From NCBI RefSeq assembly GCF_035582795.1, contig NC_134370.1, positions 48,347,501 through 48,411,500 of the forward strand: a DNA stretch of 64,000 nucleotides, read 5' to 3'. The notes beneath the pieces are model-generated. The model saw only the letters and a list, made by a program, of their open reading frames with translations. It was not told the origin of the DNA and ran no database searches. Source of the DNA: Mycteria americana. Taxonomy: Eukaryota > Chordata > Aves > Ciconiiformes > Ciconiidae. The translations under genes were made by a program, and so were the position numbers. Shown here piece by piece: positions 39,301-64,000 of the stretch (position 1 is the first letter of the stretch; each line of letters starts with the position of its first letter).

Positions 39301-42300
39301 GTTTAACTATCTCTACTTGACAAGAGAATTCATCTTTAAGCTAGAAACAGGAATCCTAGAAAAAGATGATGAGCTCCTTCTTCAGTAGCTGCTAGAGACC
39401 AGTTTTAACTCTCTGCCCTGTTCACAGAACTATTAAGGCATAAAAACATCTCAAGTATTCTGAGACGTTCTGGCATTCTCCCTGACAGGAACTCTGGTAC
39501 AGACTGGGTTATTGTAATTGCAGATAATAGCAATATCCAGGATAGCTGAAAACTGTAAAAATTCCTGTTTAGTTGTATTTCAATCTTTTACCTGATTTCT
39601 TTTATGAAAGACACATAAATATTTCTTCATAGGATGTTACAAACCAAACAATATAGTTTGCAGAAGGGAGAATGCCTTGCTAATTGCAAGATAAAAGCAG
39701 GCGTGAAGCATAATAAACATTCTTTAAATATAAGGACTCATCTTGTTTCAGAATAAGCCTAGTCTAATGGTGGCACTAGGAACTGCATAAATAAGTATCT
39801 TAAAACAGTTTTAAATTCATGGGTTATGCTTGCCTGAAACCAAAACATCTTTGCTCTCTGATTTTTGTCAGATTCTTATAAAACATGGAGTATCACTGAA
39901 GAAGACTATTGAGCTGTTGCGTTAATTAGTTCTGATGAATCAGTAGATCATCAGTTTCCTTTACAATTAATAGAACCGGTTCCCCAGCACAGTATTAAGG
40001 GATTCTGCTGCATCTCACAAGAAACACGAAATCAACATCACAATCACTTTGAGGCTTGAACAAAGCTCTGAGGGACAGTTAGGAAAGGAGGAATATTAAC
40101 ATGGTCTTAAATTAATTTGGTGCATCTAAATGTTTATTTACCATAAATTCACCTGACTTCAACTGGATTTAGTGGCACTGCAGTGGTCCTATCATACAGT
40201 TTCTTTACTTTATATCCTAAATTGTAGCTGAAGTGATTCCTTAAATGCAGTCAGTGTATATAGCTTCCGTGCTAATCTTAAATTTTTTTTAAAAATTTGG
40301 GAAGCCAGCCACACTGTGTAAGGGGTTATGTCTCAGCCCTGCTAGACCTAAGTAAGGAGTCAAGCAGAAGCCATTTAAGCAGAGGAAAGCAAGCTAGGTT
40401 TTCATAAACCAGTTCCTATATCTGAGTGCACAGGGCAATTAAGGAGCATGAGCAACTAAATATTACACTATAATGTCTGATTTATCTTGTTCTCCTTGTT
40501 TTTTGTAAGTCATTAATATTGCATTTATAGTGAAACTTATTCATTTCTAAAGAAATATGATTTTAATAGGGTACTGTAGACTCTTAGCTAGCAGAATGAG
40601 TTTCTAAACTATATTTTGAGAAGCTTAGTGAGAAGCTAATATACTTGAAGGAACAAGACATGTAGAAAAGATACCTGTTGCAGATCACTACTGAAACTAG
40701 GCTGTACTAGTGGAAACTTTATTCAGTGAAGCACATGAGTGTCTAATTCTGAAGCTGTACCTGTCACATGCATGTTTGTGTCTTACACTTAGCTGAAAGA
40801 AACAGCTGCATGGCTGTGACTGCCCTTTATACAGCTCCATCTCTAGTAATCACTTCTCTCACATTAGTCTTTGATGTGCCTCTAGGTATAAAAACCTTTT
40901 TATATGAAACAATATGTAAACAGTAGCAAGACAAACATTCTTAATATTCTTGTAATAAGTAATTTCCCTTCATACTGTTTTCATTGAGCTCACACACCCC
41001 CACCCCAGCACGGGAAGAGGTGCAAATTTGATGATCCAAGTGACCTCAAGGTTCTTTGATACTTCAGCTTCTTGTATGGTTCAGGTGTTACTGCCCAGTA
41101 CTCAGTTTATGCTAAAACTTGACATCAAGTTTAGCTGAATTTGAGCATGCTCTCTCTTTCCATAAAGGAAAAATGTTTAATTTACAAAGTCTACTGTTGT
41201 TTATAAACTGCAATCTTAAGTGTTCAACAGTCCTTGTGAAAAAGCAGAGAGCAATACATTAGCTCAGACTGAAAATTGATTTGGGCATTGTAGGAGTAAC
41301 TAAAACAAGTGTTCCTTGAAAGTCTCCAAAAGGAATTCAAGTTAAGATGCAAGTTACCTTTCTGTCATTTTAACGAGAACTCACCTGTCTGGCATATCCA
41401 CAGATCAGTTCTTGGTTATGTGAAGCTGACCCAGTTAAGTTGACATCTTAGTTAATTAGAGGAAATGTAACTGGGCACTGGTAAAGTTTGAATTATTCAA
41501 GCTTGAAAAATTCAAGTTTGAATTATTTTGACATTTTTTCTCCTTTAAAAGGCAGTGAGACAAGCTTTTATGCTTACACTGCATCAAAAATCATTTTATG
41601 CAATACAAGCATCTTAAAATAACATGCATGTAAACATGCAGGCTGTCATGAAGAGCTGGCTCATCTTTGAGACAAAGATCTTTAAAGTGAAAGATGTCCT
41701 TATATTTGTGTAAGCAGCAGTCTAGCAGTGTGTCTAGTCATTAAAAACAATGGTTTTGATGTTGAAATCTCAGAAAGATGAAGACTCAGATAAGTTAGCT
41801 TGGTTCAAGGAAAACTTTTCTAGCACTTTAACTGTGTTTTAAATTTGAAATTTCAAGATCAAACTGAAAGTCCCATTAATTCACTCCTTAAACAAAAGCA
41901 TTCAATATGTATCTGCCTTACATCAGTTGAATGTCCTTAGGACAAGCTTATCATGTATGACAGACTCTTCAGTCCTCCACTTTCAGTGCAGTTTGCTGGA
42001 CCTTATGTACTTAAATATGATACAGCATGACAACCTATACTGGGGGTCAGTTCTATTCAGGGTTTTTTTTATTTTTAGTATTATTTCACTATTTAAAGTA
42101 ATGCATTTGAGTTTCTTGCACTCCTAGTCAGCTGTGTTAGCATCTATTTAAGGAACAGCAGCATTCAGTTGCAGCGCCAAACTGAATTTGCATGTTTAGA
42201 TACGCACAGGCACACCGGGTAGGTAGGGAAGGCTGGGTTTGGTGCAGGGAGTAACATAAATCCTAAATGGAACATATGGTTCCCAGAACTTTTAGCTTAG

Positions 42301-45300
42301 ATTCCAAAGTTAACTTCTGCTTACTTCAGTGTCATTTCATTTTTTGTCACAAATAACCGTTCAGAGCTGGCATATCCTTATAGAATACTACTTGCAGCAA
42401 CAGTAAGAAGTTATTTCCCTGCTATACTTATAAAAACTCTGTTGCTGTGGCAAGGTTTGTTCACCTGGCTAGACCTTTAATTAGTTGACAAGTGGCCCTG
42501 CTCACTTACCATTTTCTTGGGTTTTTTAAACTGATTTTCAAACTGGGAACTGTAGTCTTCTGGTTTAGCTGCTGGGATAAATGAAGATACAGCAGGGAAA
42601 ACTTGTTTCTTCATATTTGAGTTGGTGCAGTGATCCAAAAATGTATTGCCTTCTTACTATGACAAATATGAATTTAATTAAATCAAGATAGTTTGAGGGG
42701 ATTCACAGTTAATTTAATTTCTCCTTGGTTTTTGAGCAGAATGAATGCCGCATGTTTCGTGTTCAGTTTGGCGGAGATTCAAAAGAACAGATGCTGGAAC
42801 ACTGCTGCAGTTGCGTTCAGAAAATTGCAGAGTACGTACCGGTTCAAGTAACTGACGAACAAAGCCAGAAGTTCTATCACAGTCTCAATCAGCTGGCTAA
42901 CAGTGAAAATCAGGCGAAGGACACTGAACAAAATGCATTGGTACTACACACAGTAAGTACACAAGAACATACAGACAGAAAAATAATCAACTATCAGTAT
43001 TAGATCTGTAAATGACAAATTTTACTTCTGAAGAAAGCTTTTTTGCAGCTATGAGACCATCTACATGAAATATGATTTTGGAAACCCAAAATTTAGTTTA
43101 CATGCAGGGAAACCTAGTTAGTGAACAGGGCTAGAGTTATTCAGGAAGTCAGCTGCTGAAGCCTGCTATTGTCTTCCTATTTTCTTAGTGTGCCTGAAAA
43201 AAGTTAACAGAACGATGCTCAAAAAAGGGGTTCTAGCTCCTCAAGCTTATTGTAATATACCTCAGAGCAATCAGATGCCTTTCTTTTGGCCTTCAAAAGG
43301 TCTTTAACTGAGATTAATATACACATTTCATGTTATCATAGGAAAAATATTAGCAAGCATATGGAGTGAGATTTATAGGTGGAAAAAGCTTTGCTCTGGG
43401 GTTTGAACTTTTCCTTAGCTAGGGACCCTGGAAATGAAGAGGACAATTTATGCAGGGCTCAGGCAAACATAGGAAGTTACTAACCATTAAAAGAAATGAT
43501 AGTGAAGGCTACAGCCAAGCATTATTTACCAGTTCCCAGTCAGATGGTGGTATGGCTTGGTGGAAGACTTAGATTCTGTCTGCTGAGGTTAATAAACAAG
43601 AATAGGGGGCAGAGGATGACAGCTGAATAGTTACCAAAAAAACATGTCTACAATTTCGTCACTGTGGCTTTCAGCTAAGACTGCTGGGAACCACCTGGCA
43701 GACTTTCAATTAAGTTATACAGGGTAAGAAAAATTCAGAGCCATTTAAGTAACCATGAATTGTGTTCTCCTGTTTGTGTTTACCTATTCCTGTTTTGCTA
43801 TTGTTAACTGTAAATATAGCTTACTCTGAAATCGCTTTTAAATGTGTCAGGCTAGGAACAGAATGTTACCCCTCTCCAAGACAAAGACCTAAGGTAACTG
43901 GAAAAGGCAAAGGCAGATAGTATTTCTGAGGGTGACTAATTCTTAAATATATGCTCTCTTGGGTATCCAGAGGATCCCATTTACCAGGTCTAAAAAACAT
44001 CCCTGCAGCTAACTTAGCCAGGATAGCTCTTGAGTACATGATAAAAATATTGGGACCAAGACTGGGCCCTGAAAAGGAATGTCAAAGCTTTCAGCTACAT
44101 CACTTTCATAGTACAATCTAGGAAGGTCCTACTCTACTGGACAGTGGAATCATATTTGTAGGGAAAGTGCAGGCGGAAAAAAATATATTGCTCGTTTGGC
44201 TCACCACTTCCAGGAAGGCATATGGGAACCCTTCAGCAGCTGATATTCAAGATTTATTGTTTGTTCTTTAAGCACATTACCTATATCTTGGGCTTTGCTC
44301 ATTTCCTGATAAGCTAAAGCAAAGAATGAAAGGTAAAGAAAGTATTTCATGGCAGAATGCTATTGAATGCCAACAGTCATACTAATGCTCTTTTGCCAGA
44401 AGTTAAGACTGAAAACCTTGTTCAGAAAATAGAATTGACAACTGAAACCATCTTTTCTGTGATGTGACCCATGAGAAGGAGAAAAGCATGCTCCTGGTGA
44501 GCATTCATACACAGCATTTTTTTAAAGTTTCTTCCAGTAAGTAGTTTAAAAGTTATCTTAGTTTAGACATGACAGTTTAACTACAGGCCCATTATTTCAC
44601 ATCTTTCATTTTTAAGGACTTGAGCAGATGTGCATTCAGGTTCCATAAAAAGATGCCTTTTTACTGCATAAGGTAGTTGAGCACATTCTCTTCCTGTTAT
44701 CTCTAAAAATGGAACTACTTCCCTTCTTGCACATACCCACACTCTACTTAGTAACAAGCCCTTATTTGCATTTGATATTTTCTAGCCAGATGAGCTTCTA
44801 GCAGATTCCTGCCTTGGAGAAAGAAGATCTGTAACACAGCTAGCTCAGGTAAAAAAAAAAAAAATCCAGTATTTAGATCCTGTAACTGAATCTCTTGGGC
44901 ACAGAGAGAGAGCAAGCTATCTCATATGCTGTAAACATCTGGTAAATGTCTTCACTGAACATCAGGATGCCATCATCTATACCAACAAAAACACAGGATC
45001 TTGTGTAATGATCTGGACCTAGGAAATAAGCTGCAAACCCAGGTATTTCATGGTGTAATTACCCCATTTGCACAAGAAGAAACCACCACACTGAGAGCAA
45101 ACAAATACCCAGAGGTCATATCCAAATAAATGGCTTTGTCACTCTTTGACTGCAGAAATGACCTCTGTAGTCATAGCTTAAGTCTGAAAATATCAATCAT
45201 CCTTGACCCACAACAAAGGATCCCCTAATTCAGTTGACAGCTTCACTGAGAAGTCCGGGGTAAAGCCATGTTTAAAAATAACTGGGAGTTAACTGTTGCT

Positions 45301-47882
45301 TGTTTATTGTGTGAATTTGGGACAGTACAGAATTGGATGATGAGGAAAAAACTCTACTCTCTGTAATGTCTGTTTTTGTGCAGTTGCTTCTATGGGTCGG
45401 TCTTAGCCTTCTTCCATATTGATAGGGTGATCAAGTCAGTGTGTCTTCACACCAGTGGTTTCAGGGACAAACTCCTATGCTCCCTATTACAAATCTGTCC
45501 TCTCTTAAACCCAAAAAAGCCTTTCAAACACCTCTGTTTTCAGAAAGCAGAGTTCCCTGTACTCTCATGTCAGTGGTGATTTTTACATGATTATTACATG
45601 AGGTACTTTTTTGAGGTTTTATGCAGGTAGTTTTATGCAGGTTTACATGAGGTAGATTTTACATGATTATTACATGCCCTGCTGTTTCATTCCCAACAGT
45701 TTTGTTACTGTCCTTGTACAATGCAGTGAGTGTGATCAAAGCAGTCTGCCTTTAGCAACTGTATTTTTCATGACCAATCTCTGCTTTAAGAGGCAATACT
45801 AGGAAGTGTGAATTAGCACCAATGTTATAAAAAATTAGCTTCTAAAAACTGCTATTCTGTGGTCCCTGTATAAGATGGGAGCATGATACTTGCTTCAAAG
45901 CTTTCTGCTAGTGAGGCCTATATTTGCTGTACACGTTCATCCATCTCTCACTTGAATTATTAAAAAATTCCCTGGAACAAAGACTCCTTCCTATAGCACT
46001 TTCCTACACCTTCCTCTACTTGTCCCTCTATTTCTTAGTCAGCTTAACACAACTGTGCTCTCCCATGCCCTGGTCCACAGATGTGCCATGGTTGAACTTC
46101 AGAAACACACCTTTTCAGCTGGTGCTCTGGAAAACTCTGGAGTTAAATTTCTCCATTTCCACCACTGCAGGAAGCTAGCAGTAGTGCTGGTTTTAAGCAT
46201 TTTCTTGTAGTTTTTTTTTTTTTTTGAAGGATACTCAACAGTCTTCAATTTGTGTTTAAAGATATTTTTCTCCAGTAACAATCCAGGAAAAGAGCAATAC
46301 TGCAATGTAAACCAACAATAAGATTAGCAAAAATATTAAGGGTTGTTTTCCCCCTACACACACACATCAAATGTAGCTATGCTCCAACTGTCATTGGGCC
46401 TGGTCCATCTGCCAGTTGTCTTGCACTCTTTCCAGTTCAAGCAGCAGAAGCTAGGGCCTGACTGAACTTAACAGCACTTCAGACTTTCCCAGATGGAGAG
46501 GCTTGGTTTAGTCTGGGCCTCTCATATCAGTGCATTAAAAAAAAAAAAAGCAGCCAAACTAGGCATTTGAAGTTTTTTAAAGCCACATACAGACTAACTA
46601 GCATTAGGCATTCCCCCTGTATTCACCTTGGATTGCCTCTGCATGTCATACCTACCTCATCATGAAAGTAGCACTTCAGTGATTTTCTTTGCTTCTGCTC
46701 TCCCATTCAAAGTATTCAGAAAGCATCCATAACTGATGCTGCAGCTTTAATGACTTCAGCACAGATAGGTAAAGAAAGCTAAAGGCTGAGTGGGTGGTGA
46801 GGTCTACAGAGTATTTACAGCCCAAACAATAGAAAAATTTTGGTGCAAACACTCAGTCATTAACACATAGTATGAATAATGTGGTTTACAACAAGCAGCA
46901 GCCCTGGCTGCAGTAGGGACTTTGAATGGTGAAGTTTACTGTTTCTTTAACATGGGTTACATCCAGGAGGAAAGCTGGCAGCCCACCACAAAGTTTTAGT
47001 TGAGCTATTTCAGCTTGTTGTCAGAGGAACAGTGCGGAAAGTGCTCGGGAGTTGCCCTACTGCCCATAACCTACTGGTACATGTATCTAATGGCTGAGAG
47101 CAGCATCATCTATGGATGCTGGGAGGCAGTCAGGGCTTCCTCAACCTCAGTGCACGATGTTGTACGTCTTCTGTTCTGCTGCCACTAGTTTTACACTGAA
47201 AAGTGACATGATGCACATAGTTTGCCCACCACCAAGCGGAAAAAGCTCGGGGAAGGGGTTTAAATGGGCATGAAAAGGATGTTTTAACTCTTAAAAAGCC
47301 CCATAATTTACTTCTAAAAGACACCTTGCTAAATTAAGACCTTAGTTGGTTATCCTTATACAATTCCAAGTGGAAGTACACACACTTCATAGAGGATCCT
47401 TTTCTCTTACACAGAATGGATATTCATGAGGAAGCCATGTTACCCAGGAAATCGGCATTTCCAATTTAAACCACTGCAAAGGAATTCAAGGTTGTGTAAA
47501 AGCTATATTGGAATCAAAGCTAGGTATCAGAGAGAAAATTACATACCAAAATCGTATCTGATTGAAAGTATTCAAACAGCATTAATAACAAGGCCGATAC
47601 ATCTTTATTAAATACTGAAGGAAACAACTTTGACATAGCTGCATTGTTACAAAACGTGTGTAATGTTACCTTTTATGTCCAAGATTAGTGCAACACCTTT
47701 GTTTTTTTTTACTTTGGCAGTCTGTGCTGAAAAAGAAGTTTGAGCTCCCCCTTGTGTATCAGCATTCAGTGTGGCATGCACAAGAGCTGGGGCCCTTCAT
47801 TCGCTTATGTCTTATGGATCAGAATTTCCCAGCTTTTGTGGAAGATGTGGAGAAGGAATTGAAAAAACTCACAGAAGGTTGA
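24129..47882 (+). CDS. REC114: REC114 meiotic recombination protein (six coding exons, complete)
   Basis: REC114 works with MEI4 and IHO1 on meiotic chromosome axes to promote SPO11/TOPOVIBL double-strand breaks. Coding exons are 24,129-24,302, 24,852-24,941, 38,446-38,529, 42,740-42,952, 44,786-44,848 and 47,721-47,882, giving 261 residues, about the usual vertebrate length. All junctions use GT-AG and all introns are phase 0. The N-terminal half (about residues 43-160, exons 1-4) forms the PH-like domain known to bind TOPOVIBL and ANKRD31: WPLKRYGRFLP, VFESNEESGHLILTIVVSGH, RMFRVQFGGDSKEQ and EHCCSCVQK are recognisable family blocks. The last exon ends in FVEDVEKELKKLTEG, a helix-rich C-terminus of the kind known to pair with MEI4. 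I chose ATG 24,129 (G at -3 and +4) over the in-frame ATG at 24,087, whose context is weaker; the latter would add 14 residues. The gene faces NPTN tail to tail. No breaks seen. Confidence 0.93.
24303..24347 (+). repeat. G-rich tract at the start of REC114 intron 1 (G-quadruplex-like)
   Basis: A G-rich run follows the exon 1 donor. From 24,323 to 24,347 there are five runs of four or five G separated by single T, on the sense (non-template) strand. Short single-base loops of this kind are the most stable class of predicted quadruplex, so both DNA and nascent RNA could fold about 20 nt past the splice site. Confidence 0.85.
24852..24941 (+). CDS. REC114: REC114 coding exon 2
   Basis: Encodes residues 59-88, from VFESNEESG to QGRTVL, the first strongly conserved block of the PH-like domain. 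The acceptor is TTTTTAAAG and the donor TTG|GTAAGT. Intron 1 before it is only 549 bp. Confidence 0.92.
34317..35144. repeat. Large inverted repeat, about 190-bp arms, 448-bp spacer
   Basis: The left arm 34,317-34,504 (188 bp) is the reverse complement of the right arm 34,953-35,144 (192 bp). By hand alignment they differ by 4 substitutions and one 4-base indel (TTAA extra in the right arm), so about 98% of aligned bases match. The 448-bp spacer (34,505-34,952) is unique, AT-rich and without a gene. The outer and inner ends show no terminal motif or target duplication that would mark a known DNA transposon. In the REC114 pre-mRNA the arms could form a duplex of almost 190 bp; two of the four mismatches would be U-G wobbles. 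It could be an inverted duplication of local sequence or an unrecognised mobile element. Confidence 0.92.
36681..36698 (+). repeat. Poly-C run (18 bases)
   Basis: Eighteen consecutive C in REC114 intron 2, followed by GCCCC. This is simple sequence and its length is liable to sequencing error. Confidence 0.9.
38446..38529 (+). CDS. REC114: REC114 coding exon 3
   Basis: Encodes residues 89-116, EGFSLIDSHKWLEIVRRADC and the following LLLRAQSK. The acceptor is TTTATTTCAG and the donor AAG|GTAAGT. It continues the PH-like domain; the WLEIVRRADCLL block is the part most like other vertebrate REC114 proteins. Confidence 0.93.
38530..42739 (+). other. REC114: REC114 intron 3 (4.2 kb)
   Basis: No exon or RNA gene seen. 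A 28-bp palindrome with 12-bp arms lies at 38,622-38,649. The rest is AT-rich unique sequence. Confidence 0.75.
38622..38649. repeat. Short palindrome in REC114 intron 3
   Basis: AATTTATCCAAT, a TAAT loop, then ATTGGATAAATT: perfect 12-bp arms about 90 bases after the exon 3 donor. The sequence just before it is also AT-rich and repetitive. Function unknown, probably chance. Confidence 0.7.
42740..42952 (+). CDS. REC114: REC114 coding exon 4
   Basis: Encodes residues 117-187. It opens with NECRMFRVQFGGDSKEQ and EHCCSCVQKIAEYVPVQ, the end of the PH-like domain, then passes into a polar Gln/Asn/Glu-rich linker ending ALVLHT. The acceptor is TTTTTGAGCAG and the donor ACA|GTAAGT. Confidence 0.95.
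42953..44785 (+). other. REC114: REC114 intron 4 (1.8 kb)
   Basis: AT-rich unique sequence; I see no further exon, RNA gene or recognisable repeat. Confidence 0.75.
44786..44848 (+). CDS. REC114: REC114 coding exon 5 (63 nt)
   Basis: A short exon encoding residues 188-208, PDELLADSCLGERRSVTQLA plus Q. The acceptor is ATTTTCTAG and the donor CAG|GTAAAA. Its sequence is not distinctive; the call rests on good splice sites, matching phase 0 on both sides and position between exons 4 and 6. Because it is 63 nt, skipping it would keep the frame. Confidence 0.75.
44849..47720 (+). other. REC114: REC114 intron 5 (2.9 kb)
   Basis: No exon or RNA gene seen. It contains a small mosaic of direct repeats at 45,581-45,676 and an A13/T13-type homopolymer or two; otherwise unique AT-rich sequence. 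Confidence 0.7.
45581..45676 (+). repeat. Nested short direct repeats
   Basis: TTTTACATGATTATTACATG is present identically at 45,581-45,600 and 45,657-45,676. Between the copies, TTTATGCAGGTAG-type units are repeated in tandem at about 45,617-45,642 and TTACATGAGGTA also recurs. It looks like a small local multi-step duplication. Confidence 0.85.
47721..47882 (+). CDS. REC114: REC114 coding exon 6 (last)
   Basis: Encodes residues 209-261 and the stop TGA (47,880-47,882). It starts SVLKKKFELPLVYQHSVWHA and ends FVEDVEKELKKLTEG, the helix-forming C-terminus that in mouse contacts MEI4. The acceptor is TACTTTGGCAG after a T-run. Confidence 0.94.
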   Translation, partial: SVLKKKFELPLVYQHSVWHAQELGPFIRLCLMDQNFPAFVEDVEKELKKLTEG

Positions 47883-47956
47883 GAAATACCAGCTTATTAC
47901 CACTGGAATGCACGCTCCGGGATACCCAGCACTCGGGATACACAAGCTTAAGTGTG

Positions 47957-47962
47957 ATTAAA
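47957..47962 (+). terminator. REC114: REC114 poly(A) signal ATTAAA
   Basis: ATTAAA lies 75 bp after the REC114 stop and is followed by a GT-rich element (GTGTTTTTTGGTCAGTGTTT, 47,981-48,000), the expected downstream sequence. The predicted 3' UTR is therefore only about 90-110 nt. Confidence 0.7.
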
Positions 47963-47998
47963 TATTTGAAAAAGTCTCATGTGTTTTTTGGTCAGTGT

Positions 47999-48004
47999 TT
48001 TATT
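47999..48004 (-). terminator. NPTN: NPTN distal poly(A) signal AATAAA
   Basis: AATAAA on the minus strand (plus TTTATT). It would give a 3' UTR of about 1.5 kb, ending at about 47,970-47,990, which is inside the REC114 poly(A) region. A second AATAAA at 49,242-49,247 (minus) would give a short UTR of about 270-290 nt. The choice cannot be made from sequence. Confidence 0.6.
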
Positions 48005-49507
48005 TTTAAAAACAGGTGAATCCACTTTTTATACATCATTGCACTTCAACAAATACACAGAACACAAGTTCATGCATCTACAATTACACACATCATGAGA
48101 ACCCTGTTAGGTCTATTTCTACAATCTTTAAATCATGAGAAATTACAGTGTCAAACTAAAGAGTATAACTAGTTGCATAGAATATCACCATGCTGTAACA
48201 TTTCATCATTTAAAACAAAAAAAAGAAAATTATAAAAGTTTGCCTGAATTAAATGTACAAGAATATGTTGAACACATCAGTGCAAAAGGATTTGAGAATT
48301 TACATGAGTTAACAAAAAAAAAAATCACTTAAAAAGCAATCATATATATATATATATTTATAAACTGAAGTTTTGTTTTTAACTGCATTCCACCACCATG
48401 TCGAACCATCCCTGCTTTTGAAGTCTGATTATAGGACACCCAAGTCTCTCTATATAGGTTAAGCCCTTAAGATAATTTCAATTTATATTACTTCTCTTAA
48501 GTACCAGAACAGTATAATTCTCTCATCTTTCAGACATACAGTAAGGAATGAATATCAGCAGCTTAAAAATGAAACACAATTACTGTATTTTGGTTTTCCC
48601 CCTCCCCCAAGATATAAATATATACTGTATATATTTTTAAGTTTTGCTGTACTTTACAAAAAGTATCACTAGATGGCAGCAGTGCATCTTAGAGCTTTGC
48701 CAATTTTAACAGCTACAGAAAGTAAAAAATGGCGCATGCGTGAACCGACTTACTACTTCTAATGTTTAAATAGATTAAGGAAAAAAAAAAAAAAGCAACA
48801 TTCACAGCACATCAAGCCCAAAATAGTTTACACCTTCTACACTGAAGCATTATTAAAATTTATCTGGCTAGGTCATCCTTACAGGAGAGGCTAAATAAGG
48901 CATGCTTTAGACAGTCATATTGTTGCTCACTTGAAAAGGAGAAAGAAAAAAAAAAAAAAAAAAAGAAAAAAATCAGACAGAACTGGAGTTCTAGAACCAA
49001 GAGTTCCAACCCTTAAATTTAGCAGGTCATATTGCCATCAGTCTCTCAGAAACTTAAAGCTCTAAAAAAAGAAATGAGAAAAGGTGCTAGTCAATGCCTG
49101 GCAGCATTTTCAACATCACGTGCCATAAGAACGTGCAATCAAAGCGCTTAACATCTGTTTTGGTCTTAAATGAAGATAAAGGCTTCCTGACCAAGGTTAG
49201 CTTCCAGATTTAAGATTGGATGAGGACAGGTTTGGGGTGTTTTTATTAGCAACAGTAGTGATTACGTAGAGTTCGACAGCTACTAGATTGTTAAACTACC
49301 TGCATATTTTAGGAAATAAATCTTTTGATACCCCCCAGTGCTCTTCAAAGTGTGGCAGGAAGGCTAGTGCCATCCTCTGAGCAGCTGGTAACTTTTTAAT
49401 ACATGGAACAAGTTATGTTTACGCACCCCAACCACTATGGAAAAAGGAGGACTTTAGCCTGACCATTTCTGAGATGTGTGCAAGTCATACTTACATGATA
49501 AGCATTT
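48005..49507 (-). other. NPTN: NPTN 3' untranslated region (predicted)
   Basis: Minus-strand sequence after the NPTN stop codon. It is AT-rich with several A or T runs, an (AT)8 run at about 48,341-48,357 and a CTCF-like motif at 48,666-48,680. It contains an internal AATAAA (49,242-49,247), so two UTR lengths are possible. No open frame of note. Confidence 0.65.
48666..48680 (+). promoter_or_regulatory. CTCF-like motif
   Basis: TCACTAGATGGCAGC matches the CTCF core CCACNAGRTGGCAG at all but the first position, in plus orientation. It sits between the two convergent genes, within the predicted NPTN 3' UTR. A single motif match is weak evidence for binding. Confidence 0.5.

Positions 49508-64000
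<14,493 letters not shown>

Overview
The window looks like a bird nuclear genome. It has long AT-rich introns, a CR1 (chicken repeat 1) LINE with an almost full-length reverse-transcriptase frame, an ERVL-type solo LTR of a kind widespread in birds, and exons of two vertebrate genes, REC114 and NPTN. A REC114(+)/NPTN(-) tail-to-tail pair is also the human 15q24 order, which supports both names. I cannot fix the species; the LTR type points to Neoaves rather than galliforms, as an inference only.

Layout. (1) 1-23,560 is intergenic and repeat-containing: a 5'-truncated CR1 (about 1,316-3,050, minus strand), weak traces of older CR1 copies (about 8,370-8,760 and 17,690-17,775), a decayed coding-like stretch (19,233-19,642), and a 578-bp solo LTR (21,637-22,214, minus) flanked by a 5-bp target duplication. 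(2) 23,600-24,350 is a CpG island with the TATA-less REC114 promoter: three inverted CCAAT boxes, an E2F-like site and an upstream YY1-like site. (3) 24,129-47,882 is REC114 on the plus strand: six coding exons, all introns in phase 0, 261 codons before the stop. Intron 2 (13.5 kb) carries a large, nearly identical inverted repeat (34,317-34,504 against 34,953-35,144). (4) 47,957-48,004 is the convergent boundary, where the REC114 and NPTN poly(A) signals lie about 40 bp apart. (5) 47,999-64,000 is the 3' part of NPTN (neuroplastin) on the minus strand: 3' UTR, last coding exon, a 22-nt microexon with two in-frame acceptors, the exon with the end of the last Ig domain plus the transmembrane segment, and the exon that opens that Ig domain. 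The remaining NPTN exons lie beyond position 64,000.

The two genes are not functionally linked. REC114 is an accessory factor for meiotic DNA double-strand-break formation. Neuroplastin is a plasma-membrane immunoglobulin-superfamily glycoprotein that serves as a subunit of calcium pumps and a partner of monocarboxylate transporters. Their relation here is positional: convergent, with abutting 3' ends and a CTCF-like motif near the junction. I found no tRNA, rRNA, CRISPR or bacterial-type features.
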